Positions 52,953-60,939 of a stretch of DNA of 64,000 bases are shown here, in pieces; within the stretch, counting starts at the first letter, position 1, and each line of letters opens with the position of its first letter. The stretch lies in contig JBBQWV010000006.1 in NCBI GenBank assembly GCA_038210275.1, forward strand, positions 91,920-155,919. Reading direction: 5' to 3'. This stretch comes from PALSA-1296 sp038210275 (GTDB lineage Bacteria; Bacteroidota; Ignavibacteria; Palsa-1295). The notes beneath the pieces were generated by a model that saw nothing but the letters and a program-made list of their open reading frames with translations, searched no databases and was not told the origin of the DNA. Made by a program: the position numbers and the translations under genes.

Positions 52953-54428
52953 TTACTTAAAAAAATATCCTGTCGCATCGGTCAACAGTCCGGGCATAAG
53001 TCCGAGAGTAGTGATCGCAATTACTGCAAGCCCTATGACGATATACGAAAGATTACTTTCCTTCACTGCCATTACCTCAATAGTGTCATGCTGCGGTTCG
53101 CGGAAGTACATGAGGACGATAATACGCAGATAAAAATAGCTTGCGATGATACTCGATATTACTCCGACGATTGCAAGCCACGTCATCCCCGCGCTGATCG
53201 CTGCCATGAAAAGATAATATTTTCCGAAGAATCCGGCGAAGGGCGGAATACCTGCAAGCGAAAGCATAATAATGGACATGATGAATGCTGCCCACGGTCT
53301 GCGCTTGGCAAGCCCGACATAATCATTCAATTCTAATCCTGTGCCCGTTTCTTTTTCAAGCATTGCAACAATTCCAAATGCAGAAATCTGCATGAGAAGA
53401 TAGACGGCAGAATATATTCCGATGCCTGTCGCTCCGTTCGAATTAAATGCTGCAATTCCCAAAAGCAAATATCCTGCATGTGCGGTGCTTGAGTAGGCAA
53501 GCATACGCTTGATCTTTGTCTGCGCAATCGCAACAATATTACCGTATAGCATTGAGCATGCAGCAAGAATTGCAATGATTATTTGGATCTTGCCACTATC
53601 AATATTAATCGTGCCTTCAGGAATCAGTGCATATCCGAAAATTAGAACAAAGGCACTGAACGCAGCCGCTTTACCGGCAGTAGATAAATACCCTGAGACG
53701 ACAGTCGGCGCACCTTCATATACATCCGGCGCCCACTGATGGAATGGAAATGCCGCGACTTTGAAGGCAAAACCGATCAGCAATAATACCACGCCAAGCA
53801 AAAGCATAGGGGTTGCATATACCGATATTCCCTTCGCGCTTGCTGTCGTTACGCTATTGTGAATATCTATGAGACTCATTGTCCCAAAGCTTCCGTAAAT
53901 AAGCGCGATGCCATAAAGGAAAAATCCGGTTGCAAAGGCACCAAGTAAAAAATATTTCAGCGCCGATTCATTCGATGATTCTTTCTTCCGGAAAATTCCG
54001 CAGAGAACGTAGAAGGAGATCGACATGGTCTCAAGTCCGAGGAATGTGACAATGAGATTCGCTCCCGATGCCATCATCACCATACCTGATGCGGCAAAGA
54101 GAAGCAGAGCGCAGAACTCGCCGATGAGAACTTCTTCTTCGTGTAAATATCTTTCGGCAAGAAGTGCCGTGAGAATGGTCGCAACAGCAAAAATGATCGT
54201 GAAGAAATTTGAAAAGCCGCCACTGATGAAAAGTCCACCGAATGCAACACCCGACTCCCCTTGCATATTTATTCCGGCATACACAGCGGCAGTTCCGGCT
54301 CCGATGACCGTCAGATAAAGCGGGATCCGTGATGGCGTTTTTTCGAACGCATCCCAAAGCAGGATGATAAGTCCCGTTCCGGCTAAGATGATAAGCGGCA
54401 ATGCCGCGATGAGATCGTTTTGATTCAC
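52953..54428 (-). CDS. nuoN: NADH-quinone oxidoreductase subunit N
   Basis: The 491-residue, multi-pass protein has the proton-pumping antiporter-like signature KVAAFPFHQWAPDVYEGAPT and the broken-helix region MLAYSSTAHAGYLLLG. It is one of the three antiporter-like subunits of respiratory complex I. It is last in the nuoJKLMN series and is separated from nuoM by a toxin-antitoxin-like pair. Confidence 0.95.
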   Translation of the reverse strand: MNQNDLIAALPLIILAGTGLIILLWDAFEKTPSRIPLYLTVIGAGTAAVYAGINMQGESGVAFGGLFISGGFSNFFTIIFAVATILTALLAERYLHEEEVLIGEFCALLLFAASGMVMMASGANLIVTFLGLETMSISFYVLCGIFRKKESSNESALKYFLLGAFATGFFLYGIALIYGSFGTMSLIDIHNSVTTASAKGISVYATPMLLLGVVLLLIGFAFKVAAFPFHQWAPDVYEGAPTVVSGYLSTAGKAAAFSAFVLIFGYALIPEGTINIDSGKIQIIIAILAACSMLYGNIVAIAQTKIKRMLAYSSTAHAGYLLLGIAAFNSNGATGIGIYSAVYLLMQISAFGIVAMLEKETGTGLELNDYVGLAKRRPWAAFIMSIIMLSLAGIPPFAGFFGKYYLFMAAISAGMTWLAIVGVISSIIASYFYLRIIVLMYFREPQHDTIEVMAVKESNLSYIVIGLAVIAITTLGLMPGLLTDATGYFFK

Positions 54429-54444
54429 GATAATTTAATAGTTC

Positions 54445-54855
54445 TTACTTAGGTGGCTTCATAGCCATGACTTTTTTATGTACGCGCTTGGGGGCGACAG
54501 CAGAATTTTTTCGCAATGGTTTATCTTCAGACTTCGCATACTTCATTTTTTTAGGTACACGCTGAAGTTTTTTCGTACTTTTAGATATGTGAACTTGTGG
54601 TACTACAAGCAGATCTGCACCCAAAGCAATTTCAAGTTTTGCAATCGTTTCCAAAGTAAGATTGTCGCCTTGAAGTATCCTGCTGATGTACGACTCTTGG
54701 AATCCCGCACGGTTTGCTAATTCGCGTTGCGTCATCTGCAGTTTTTCCAAAAGTCTTCTTACGCCAGCGGCAACTTGCACACGCTTTTGTATGTATTTTT
54801 GTCGCTCCTCCGGGATTGCCGCGATTTGATCATCAAAAGAAATATTCCGTTTCAT
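54445..54855 (-). CDS. XRE-family helix-turn-helix protein (probable antitoxin)
   Basis: The 136-residue product has a clear helix-turn-helix (QMTQRELANRAGFQESYISR then ILQGDNLTLETIAKLEIALG) and a long basic C-terminal tail. Its gene starts 13 bases after the neighbouring toxin-like gene, the HigBA order. It probably binds its own promoter and neutralises the toxin. It sits between nuoM and nuoN. Confidence 0.8.
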   Translation of the reverse strand: MKRNISFDDQIAAIPEERQKYIQKRVQVAAGVRRLLEKLQMTQRELANRAGFQESYISRILQGDNLTLETIAKLEIALGADLLVVPQVHISKSTKKLQRVPKKMKYAKSEDKPLRKNSAVAPKRVHKKVMAMKPPK

Positions 54856-54868
54856 ATTTTTTCTCTTC

Positions 54869-55372
54869 TCAAAATGAAATATCTTTGAGCAGATGTTTCC
54901 GTTTTGTATTCGGATCGGTAAAGCCGCGCTGATTCTGATCTAAGACTATCCTACCCAAATGAAGCGCACTTTCAATCCTCCGTTCAATCTCAATCAATTC
55001 TTCAACGACCGGTCTTAAGTTTGAATCTTCTTGCCACGTTGCAGCAGTTTTTGCTCCTCCGGAAAACAAGATAATTATTCCCGGTTCATAGACGATACAA
55101 TATAATCGTAAAGAGCCGATCTCATCACGCGGCGGAAAAGCATAGATATATTTGCCTGCTTCATACCGAAGCGTTGCGCAGTAATATCCTTCTGTTTCTC
55201 CCATATACTTTATTGTGAGTAAGATATCGTTCATATCCGATAGATATTGGATATTCGCAGTATCCAACCGGAAACGATCGAACTCATTTTCTTCACTACC
55301 CTCTTTGCCGATAGTATAAATTGTACCCATCGGATACTCTTTATAATGAATCAACCGGAAAGAAAGTTTCAC
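54869..55372 (-). CDS. Putative toxin of a HigBA-like pair
   Basis: The 167-residue product has no strong match that I recognise. The middle (GSLRLYCIVYEPGIIILFSG then GAKTAATWQED) resembles the strand-turn-strand core of HigB/RelE-like toxins, and it directly precedes an XRE antitoxin gene. It could instead be a non-toxic partner. Its position in the nuo operon, between nuoM and nuoN, marks it as an insertion. Confidence 0.55.
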   Translation of the reverse strand: MKLSFRLIHYKEYPMGTIYTIGKEGSEENEFDRFRLDTANIQYLSDMNDILLTIKYMGETEGYYCATLRYEAGKYIYAFPPRDEIGSLRLYCIVYEPGIIILFSGGAKTAATWQEDSNLRPVVEELIEIERRIESALHLGRIVLDQNQRGFTDPNTKRKHLLKDISF

Positions 55373-55394
55373 TTATAAGTTAAGTTTCATTTCC

Positions 55395-56945
55395 CTATTT
55401 AAACTTCAAAATCGGATTAATGACCTGATATTCACTTGATTTTTCCGGCTGCACTCCGAGTAAAGAATTTGAAAGGGCATTCATTCCCTTCTCGCTGATC
55501 TTCATAAAACTCATTGGCTGAATTCCTATCCATACAATAAAGATCACCAGCGGCACAAGCGCTGTGATCTCGCGCTTGGAAAGATCTTTAATGCCACGAT
55601 TTTCTTCATGCGTGATCGGTCCCATCATGAAGCGTTGATACATCCAAAGCAAATAGACTGCGGCAAGAATAACCCCTGTCGAACCGAGGATTGCATACGC
55701 CCATGAATTCAGAATCGGTGATTGGAATGCGCCCATCAGCGTCAAATACTCACCGATAAATCCATTCAATCCCGGCAAGCCAACACTTGAGAGCATAGCA
55801 ATTGCAAAAAAGATTGCGTAGTGCGGAGTGATCTTTGCAAGTCCGCCATACTGCAAAATTTCGCGTGTATGTTTGCGCTCATACATCATGCCGAACATCA
55901 TGAAGAGCATTCCTGTCGAAAGTCCGTGATTCACCATCTGTATCACGGCTCCCTGCAATCCTTCTCGCGTCATCGAAAAAATTCCGAGCACGATAAATCC
56001 CATGTGCGTCACCGATGAATAGGCAATAAGTTTTTTAATATCCGTTTGCACCATCGCAACAAGTGCGCCGTAGATTATACCGATCACTGCAAGGATCGAA
56101 AAGATACTTGCATTACTGATACTTGCTTGTGGAAAGAGTCCCAGGTTGAAGCGGATGAGTCCGTACGTACCCATCTTCAGCAACACTCCGGCAAGAATAA
56201 CTGAGCCAATGGTCGGCGCTTCAACGTGCGCATCCGGCAGCCATGTATGAAGCGGAAAGAGCGGTACTTTTATTGCAAATGAAACTGCGAATGCCCAGAA
56301 AAGATAAGTCTGCACATCCAACGGAAGCTGTGTGCTGATCGCCTGAAGTGAAGTAAAATCCGTCGTGAAAATTCCGGTAACTTTCGCTGCTTGCAACCCA
56401 AGCCAGATAATTGCGACAAGCATAAACAGCGAACCGGCAAGAGTATAGATAAAAAACTTCACTGCCGCATACATTCTCCGCTCGCCGCCCCAAATTCCGA
56501 TGATGAAATACATCGGAATCAAGATCAACTCCCAGAATATATAGAAGAGGAAAAGATCAAGAGAGCAAAACACGCCAAGCATTCCGCATTCAAGAAGAAG
56601 AAGCAATGCCATTAACCCCGGGATTTTTTTATCCTGTGAATTCCACGTTCCAATCAGTGCGATTACCATCAGGAATGTTGTCAGTAGGACAAGCAGCATG
56701 GACATTCCATCAACGCCGATATAATAAGAGATTGCAAGAGTCTTCGAAGAAATCCACGGCAACTTTTCGGTCAGTTGGAAACCGGTGATATTCTGATCAA
56801 AACGAAAATACAGAAGAAGCGAAACGGCAAATGCCACGAGCGAAACGGCAAGCGTAAAGATCTTCGCCGCTTTTGCATCCTTGATAAAGTGCAATAGCGC
56901 CGCGCCGGCGAGGGGAATGAGTATGAGTAATGAAAGTAAACCCAT
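55395..56945 (-). CDS. nuoM: NADH-quinone oxidoreductase subunit M
   Basis: The 516-residue, 13-14-segment protein carries the complex I antiporter signature. The key lysine and glutamate regions are in FYIFWELILIPMYFIIGIWG and KVPLFPLHTWLPDAHVEAPT, and the broken helix in LIAYSSVTHMGFIVLG. It pumps protons as part of NADH dehydrogenase I. nuoL lies upstream across a repeat element. Confidence 0.96.
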   Translation of the reverse strand: MGLLSLLILIPLAGAALLHFIKDAKAAKIFTLAVSLVAFAVSLLLYFRFDQNITGFQLTEKLPWISSKTLAISYYIGVDGMSMLLVLLTTFLMVIALIGTWNSQDKKIPGLMALLLLLECGMLGVFCSLDLFLFYIFWELILIPMYFIIGIWGGERRMYAAVKFFIYTLAGSLFMLVAIIWLGLQAAKVTGIFTTDFTSLQAISTQLPLDVQTYLFWAFAVSFAIKVPLFPLHTWLPDAHVEAPTIGSVILAGVLLKMGTYGLIRFNLGLFPQASISNASIFSILAVIGIIYGALVAMVQTDIKKLIAYSSVTHMGFIVLGIFSMTREGLQGAVIQMVNHGLSTGMLFMMFGMMYERKHTREILQYGGLAKITPHYAIFFAIAMLSSVGLPGLNGFIGEYLTLMGAFQSPILNSWAYAILGSTGVILAAVYLLWMYQRFMMGPITHEENRGIKDLSKREITALVPLVIFIVWIGIQPMSFMKISEKGMNALSNSLLGVQPEKSSEYQVINPILKFK

Positions 56946-56988
56946 GAATACAGAGTTCTAAATTCTTAGTTCTAAATTTTTACTTTTG

Positions 56989-57097
56989 TGTCATTGCGAG
57001 CGATAGCGAAGCAATCCCCTGATAGATAGTAGAAAGCAACCTATTACTAAACTTCAGGGGATTGCTTCGTCGGACTAAAGTCCTCCTCGCAATGACA
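56989..57097. repeat. TGTCATTGCGAGG-family inverted repeat (copy 7)
   Basis: The left arm TGTCATTGCGAGCGATAGCG and the right arm CTCCTCGCAATGACA enclose a core with ATCCCCTG / CAGGGGAT pairing. It lies between nuoL and nuoM. Confidence 0.85.
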
Positions 57098-57104
57098 CCG
57101 AAAA

Positions 57105-59024
57105 CTAAAACAGTAATACATACGACATCAGCACCAAAATTCCGACGACGATCATTACTGCATAATTCTGCACGATGCCCGTCTGAATTTTTCTGATGAT
57201 GCTGCTAAACCAGTCAATACTCGCTGCCGAGCCGTTGACGATTCCGTCAATGATCTTTACATCGACGATCTTATATAAAAAGCTGTTGGATAAATTATAG
57301 GTTGGCTGTACGGCGGCTGCATCGTATATCTCGTCAACATAAAATTTATTGAATGCAAGTTTGTAGAAACCGCCGAGTTTTTTTTCTTTGTCGGCAAGCG
57401 TTGTCTTCATCTTATAGTAACGTGTTGCGATCAGAATTCCTACGATGGCAATAATTACAGATATGATCATGAGCGGAATTTCTATTCCTTCGCCTTGAAG
57501 AACTCTTGATTGCATTGCGATCTCTTCGCCTTTGCCGACGATCGGATCAAGCCAATGAGCGATCGTATCACCGCCACCAAGAATATGCGGCACTCCAAGA
57601 AAGCCTCCGAGAATGGAAAGTGCAGCAAGCACGACAAGCGGGATCCACATCGAAGCCCCTACTTCATGCGGCGGATGATGATGCACATCGAAACGCTCCT
57701 TGCCATAAAAAGTCAGATACACTGCGCGGAACATATAGAATGCCGTCATCAACGCACCGAATGCACCTAAAGCCCAAAGGAGCGTACTGCCTTGCGAGAA
57801 TGCTCTCCATAAAATTTCATCCTTGGAGAAAAAACCTGCGAATGGTGGAATACCGGCAATCGCAAGAGTTGCGATCAAAAATGTTGCAAATGTGATCGGC
57901 AGATATTTTTTTAATCCGCCCATTTTCTGCATATCTTGCTCATGATGCATGGCATGAATCACAGCACCCGAACCAAGAAACAGACAAGCTTTGAAGAATG
58001 CATGAGTCAGCACATGAAAAACTCCTGCGCTGAACGCACCGACTCCCAAGCCTAAGAACATGTATCCCAATTGAGATACAGTTGAATATGCAAGTACCTT
58101 CTTAATATCATTCTGAAAGAGCGCGACAATTGCAGTGAGTAACATCGTACAAATTGCAACTATAGAGATTACCATCAACGTCGTCGGAGAAAGCGCAAAC
58201 ATGATATTGCTTCTTGCGACAAGATAAATTCCGCTTGTGACCATCGTCGCAGCATGGATAAGCGCCGATACCGGCGTCGGACCTGCCATTGCATCAGGGA
58301 GCCAGATGTATAACGGTATCTGCGCGCTCTTACCGGTGCATCCGAGAAAAAGCATCATCGTAATAATGCAAAGCATGCTGTTACCGCTTGCCATTCCACT
58401 TGCTCCGCTTAACACATCTGAATAATTCAGGGAGCCAAAGACAACAAGCATCACTCCCATCGCAACAAGAAATCCGAAATCTCCGATGCGGTTTACGATG
58501 AATGCTTTCTTCGCCGCATCGCCATTCTTTTTTTCTTCGAACCAGAAACCGATAAGCAAGTAACTGCAAAGTCCGACACCTTCCCATCCTAAGAATGTGA
58601 GAAGATAATTATCAGCCATCACCAACTGAAGCATCATCACGATGAAAAGATTCAGATAAGTAAAGAAGCGTGTGAACCCTGGATCGCCCTTCATGTATCC
58701 AATGGAGTAGAGATGTATCAATGCTCCCACTCCGGTGATAACAAGAATAAAAATAATTGAGAGCTGATCAATGAGGTAGGAGATGCTCACGTTTACTTTT
58801 CCAACGTTCAGCCAATCGAAAAGTTTATAGTGAATTGCCCTACTTTCAGCCGGCATAGAAAGCATCTCGGCAAAAACTCCGCAGGCAATAACAAAGCTGA
58901 TAGTAACAGCAAGTGTGCCGATCCACCCGGCAATAGCTTTATTTTTATACGTGCCACCGAAGAATCCGTTGATCAGAAAACCGATCAATGGTGCAAGAGT
59001 TATATATGGGATGAGCTGAGTCAA
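57105..59024 (-). CDS. nuoL: NADH-quinone oxidoreductase subunit L
   Basis: The 639-residue protein has about 16 membrane segments and the long C-terminal amphipathic helix region expected of NuoL. Motifs include GVGLCSYLLIGFWFEEKKNG, IPLYIWLPDAMAGPTPVSAL and VLAYSTVSQLGYMFLGLGVG. It is the distal proton-pumping subunit of complex I. nuoK lies upstream, separated by a palindromic element at 59059-59112. Confidence 0.96.
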   Translation of the reverse strand: MTQLIPYITLAPLIGFLINGFFGGTYKNKAIAGWIGTLAVTISFVIACGVFAEMLSMPAESRAIHYKLFDWLNVGKVNVSISYLIDQLSIIFILVITGVGALIHLYSIGYMKGDPGFTRFFTYLNLFIVMMLQLVMADNYLLTFLGWEGVGLCSYLLIGFWFEEKKNGDAAKKAFIVNRIGDFGFLVAMGVMLVVFGSLNYSDVLSGASGMASGNSMLCIITMMLFLGCTGKSAQIPLYIWLPDAMAGPTPVSALIHAATMVTSGIYLVARSNIMFALSPTTLMVISIVAICTMLLTAIVALFQNDIKKVLAYSTVSQLGYMFLGLGVGAFSAGVFHVLTHAFFKACLFLGSGAVIHAMHHEQDMQKMGGLKKYLPITFATFLIATLAIAGIPPFAGFFSKDEILWRAFSQGSTLLWALGAFGALMTAFYMFRAVYLTFYGKERFDVHHHPPHEVGASMWIPLVVLAALSILGGFLGVPHILGGGDTIAHWLDPIVGKGEEIAMQSRVLQGEGIEIPLMIISVIIAIVGILIATRYYKMKTTLADKEKKLGGFYKLAFNKFYVDEIYDAAAVQPTYNLSNSFLYKIVDVKIIDGIVNGSAASIDWFSSIIRKIQTGIVQNYAVMIVVGILVLMSYVLLF

Positions 59025-59058
59025 AAGTTCTTAGTTTTCAATATTAGTTTTATTTTGA

Positions 59059-59112
59059 ATTAGTGGCGCGGACTTCAGTCCGCGCGGACGGACTAAAGTC
59101 CGCCCCACTAAT
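59059..59112. repeat. Composite GGACTNNAGTCC palindrome
   Basis: The outer arms ATTAGTGG / CCACTAAT enclose two back-to-back hairpins, GCGCGGAC-TTCA-GTCCGCGC and GGAC-TAAA-GTCC. It is related to the hairpin at 6533-6552. It lies between nuoK and nuoL. Confidence 0.75.
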
Positions 59113-59117
59113 AAATT

Positions 59118-59420
59118 TTATCCTTTCAGCAAATTCAATTGATCAATATCCACCGTTTCGCGATTGCGATAGATGGAAATCACGATTGCAAGCCCCACTG
59201 CAGCTTCTGCTGCTGCGACAGTCATTACAAAGAATACAAGGATCTGTCCTTGCTGATCACCGAGAAATTGGCTGAAAGCGATAAGCGTCAGGTTCACGGC
59301 ATTGAGCATCAACTCAATGCACATAAAGATCACGATCACATTTTTGCGAAACATCACGCCTCCGGCTCCTATCATAAATAGGATGGCAGAGACAATGAGA
59401 TAATTTGAAAGTGATGTCAT
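59118..59420 (-). CDS. nuoK: NADH-quinone oxidoreductase subunit K
   Basis: The 100-residue, three-segment protein has the family motif FMCIELMLNAVNLTLIAF, including the intramembrane glutamate essential for proton pumping, and AEAAVGLAIVISIYRN. Its start overlaps the nuoJ stop by 1 base, so translation is coupled. Confidence 0.96.
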   Translation of the reverse strand: MTSLSNYLIVSAILFMIGAGGVMFRKNVIVIFMCIELMLNAVNLTLIAFSQFLGDQQGQILVFFVMTVAAAEAAVGLAIVISIYRNRETVDIDQLNLLKG

Positions 59421-59923
59421 TAACTTAATTTCTTTTTCGCTAAGACTATTGCTCCGACTGCTGCTGCGATCAAAATGATCGAAGCCATTTCAAACGGGAA
59501 TGCGTAGCTTGTATAAAGCTTCATCCCGATGGATTCAACCGTGCCGAGTTCTATTGCCTTTGCATCCAATTGCTTCGGAAGTTTTTCGCTTGCCATCATG
59601 AATACTGCAATCATCTGCGCTAAAATTCCTACTACACCGAGAACGCCGATTATCGTCTTCCAATTTCCCGTAAGAGAAAATCGCTCGTTTCTAATATTCA
59701 GAAGCATGATCACAAATACAACAAGAACCATGATCGCGCCGGCATACACAGCGACTTGCACAACGGCAAGGAACTGCGCATTCAAAGTGAGATAGAGTGC
59801 GGCAAGAAAACAGAACGTCACGATCAGCATCAACGCACTTGGCACTACGCTTTTGCGAGTAACCATCAGCAGCGCCGAGATGATCGCGCCGGATGCCAGT
59901 ATCCAAAAAACTACTTCGTTCAA
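59420..59923 (-). CDS. nuoJ: NADH-quinone oxidoreductase subunit J
   Basis: The 167-residue protein has five membrane segments and the NuoJ motif LAVVQVAVYAGAIMVLVVFV containing the conserved tyrosine. It is a membrane subunit of complex I next to NuoK and NuoH. It is the first nuo gene in this series and follows the barrel-protein gene by 9 bases, so the promoter is probably upstream of that gene. Confidence 0.94.
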   Translation of the reverse strand: MNEVVFWILASGAIISALLMVTRKSVVPSALMLIVTFCFLAALYLTLNAQFLAVVQVAVYAGAIMVLVVFVIMLLNIRNERFSLTGNWKTIIGVLGVVGILAQMIAVFMMASEKLPKQLDAKAIELGTVESIGMKLYTSYAFPFEMASIILIAAAVGAIVLAKKKLS

Positions 59924-59932
59924 AATTTTTCT

Positions 59933-60445
59933 TTACTTAAAAAAATAATGCGCTCCAATTTGTGGCAACGGCAGGATATTTCCACCAGGTAAAAATCCCA
60001 TTACCAGAATCGCTATCGAAACACCGATCTGTTTTGCAATCGGGAATTCATAGCCAATACCTGCGCCGATCCTCAAAGGAGTCGTAAAATCATTGGTGTT
60101 CTCCCCTTTGTAATAATATCCCAGACCGGCAACAACATAGACTCTATCGTTATTACTGCCGGAGAGATCAAATTGGAACTCGCCGCCGATATCGTATAAA
60201 AATTTTCCGCTCAACTTAATTATTCCGCCATTGATCTGATATGCTGCGGCAGTTCCGGCAAGCCTTTGCCTGAATGATATTCCCATCCCGGTTACAAGCG
60301 AAGCGTGCAAGCCGATACCGAACACATTTTCAGAAAAATGCTGCGGGGCAGGAAGACTCGACTCGCTGACATTCACCTGCGCTTCGGCATGATATGCCAA
60401 GAGCAGAATGAAAACTATAATGGAAATACTATTTATTCTTTTCAT
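59933..60445 (-). CDS. Small outer-membrane beta-barrel protein
   Basis: The 170-residue product has a signal peptide (MKRINSISIIVFILLLAYHA, cleavage after AEA). It is followed by glycine-rich alternating strands (NVFGIGLHASLVTGMGISF, RVYVVAGLGYYYKGEN, GIGYEFPIAKQIG) and a terminal aromatic HYFFK, as in eight-strand barrels. It has no known function. It is placed 9 bases upstream of nuoJ and on the same strand. Confidence 0.7.
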   Translation of the reverse strand: MKRINSISIIVFILLLAYHAEAQVNVSESSLPAPQHFSENVFGIGLHASLVTGMGISFRQRLAGTAAAYQINGGIIKLSGKFLYDIGGEFQFDLSGSNNDRVYVVAGLGYYYKGENTNDFTTPLRIGAGIGYEFPIAKQIGVSIAILVMGFLPGGNILPLPQIGAHYFFK

Positions 60446-60531
60446 TTATTCATTCGTGATCCTTTGGGGAAATTAGGATTCTTTTTTAAATCTTTGTTCA
60501 AAATTTCCCCTACCCTCATCACAGTAAACAA

Positions 60532-60931
60532 TGTCATTGCGAGGAGTCGCGAAGCGACGACAAAGCAATCTAAAAACTTCAGAACGTCACTACTTCCTCA
60601 TACAAATCACGCCATTGCAGATTTATCGTTCCTATTAACTCTACTTTCTGCTTTCGTGATCCACCCTTTAATTGCTTCTCCCTACGAATCGCATCTTCTA
60701 CTGAAGTAAAAATTTCGTAATACATCAGCATATTTACATGATACGTTTTCGTAAAGCCATCGTTCGTCCCATTCTTATGTTCATAAACTCTTCGTTTCAG
60801 GTCGTTCGTTACGCCAGTATAAAGCGTCCTATGAGACTTGTTGGTTAGAATGTACACATAATATTGACGTTGCATACAATTCTAAACATTTTAGATTGCT
60901 TCGTCGGGCTAACGCCCTCCTCGCAATGACA
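60532..60931. mobile_element. Inverted-repeat-bounded unit carrying a GIY-YIG nuclease gene
   Basis: The left arm (60532-60575) begins TGTCATTGCGAGGAGTCGCG, and the right arm (60888-60931) is its inverted complement except in the hairpin tip (TCGCGAAGCGA against GGGCTAACGCCC). Other copies of the same repeat in this window enclose only short cores. Here the core is one complete gene (60579-60875). This makes it a candidate parent of the repeat family, with the shorter copies as non-coding derivatives. The direction of cause is inferred. Confidence 0.6.
60579..60875 (-). CDS. GIY-YIG nuclease family protein
   Basis: The 98-residue product has the GIY-YIG core YYVYILTNKSHRTLYTGVTN, with the catalytic-type arginine in LKRRVYEHKNG, and the metal-binding glutamate region in FTSVEDAIRREKQLKGGSRK. 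It matches the stand-alone UPF0213-type nuclease group. These small proteins have the catalytic fold of UvrC and homing endonucleases, but their cellular role is not settled. The gene lies exactly between the two arms of the repeat. Confidence 0.93.
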   Translation of the reverse strand: MQRQYYVYILTNKSHRTLYTGVTNDLKRRVYEHKNGTNDGFTKTYHVNMLMYYEIFTSVEDAIRREKQLKGGSRKQKVELIGTINLQWRDLYEEVVTF

Positions 60932-60939
60932 TTTTAAAA

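Noticed and set aside
6879..57097. Dispersed TGTCATTGCGAGG copies as a CRISPR array
   Set aside because: The copies are far apart, palindromic pairs of arms and not clustered direct repeats with spacers; no cas gene is present.
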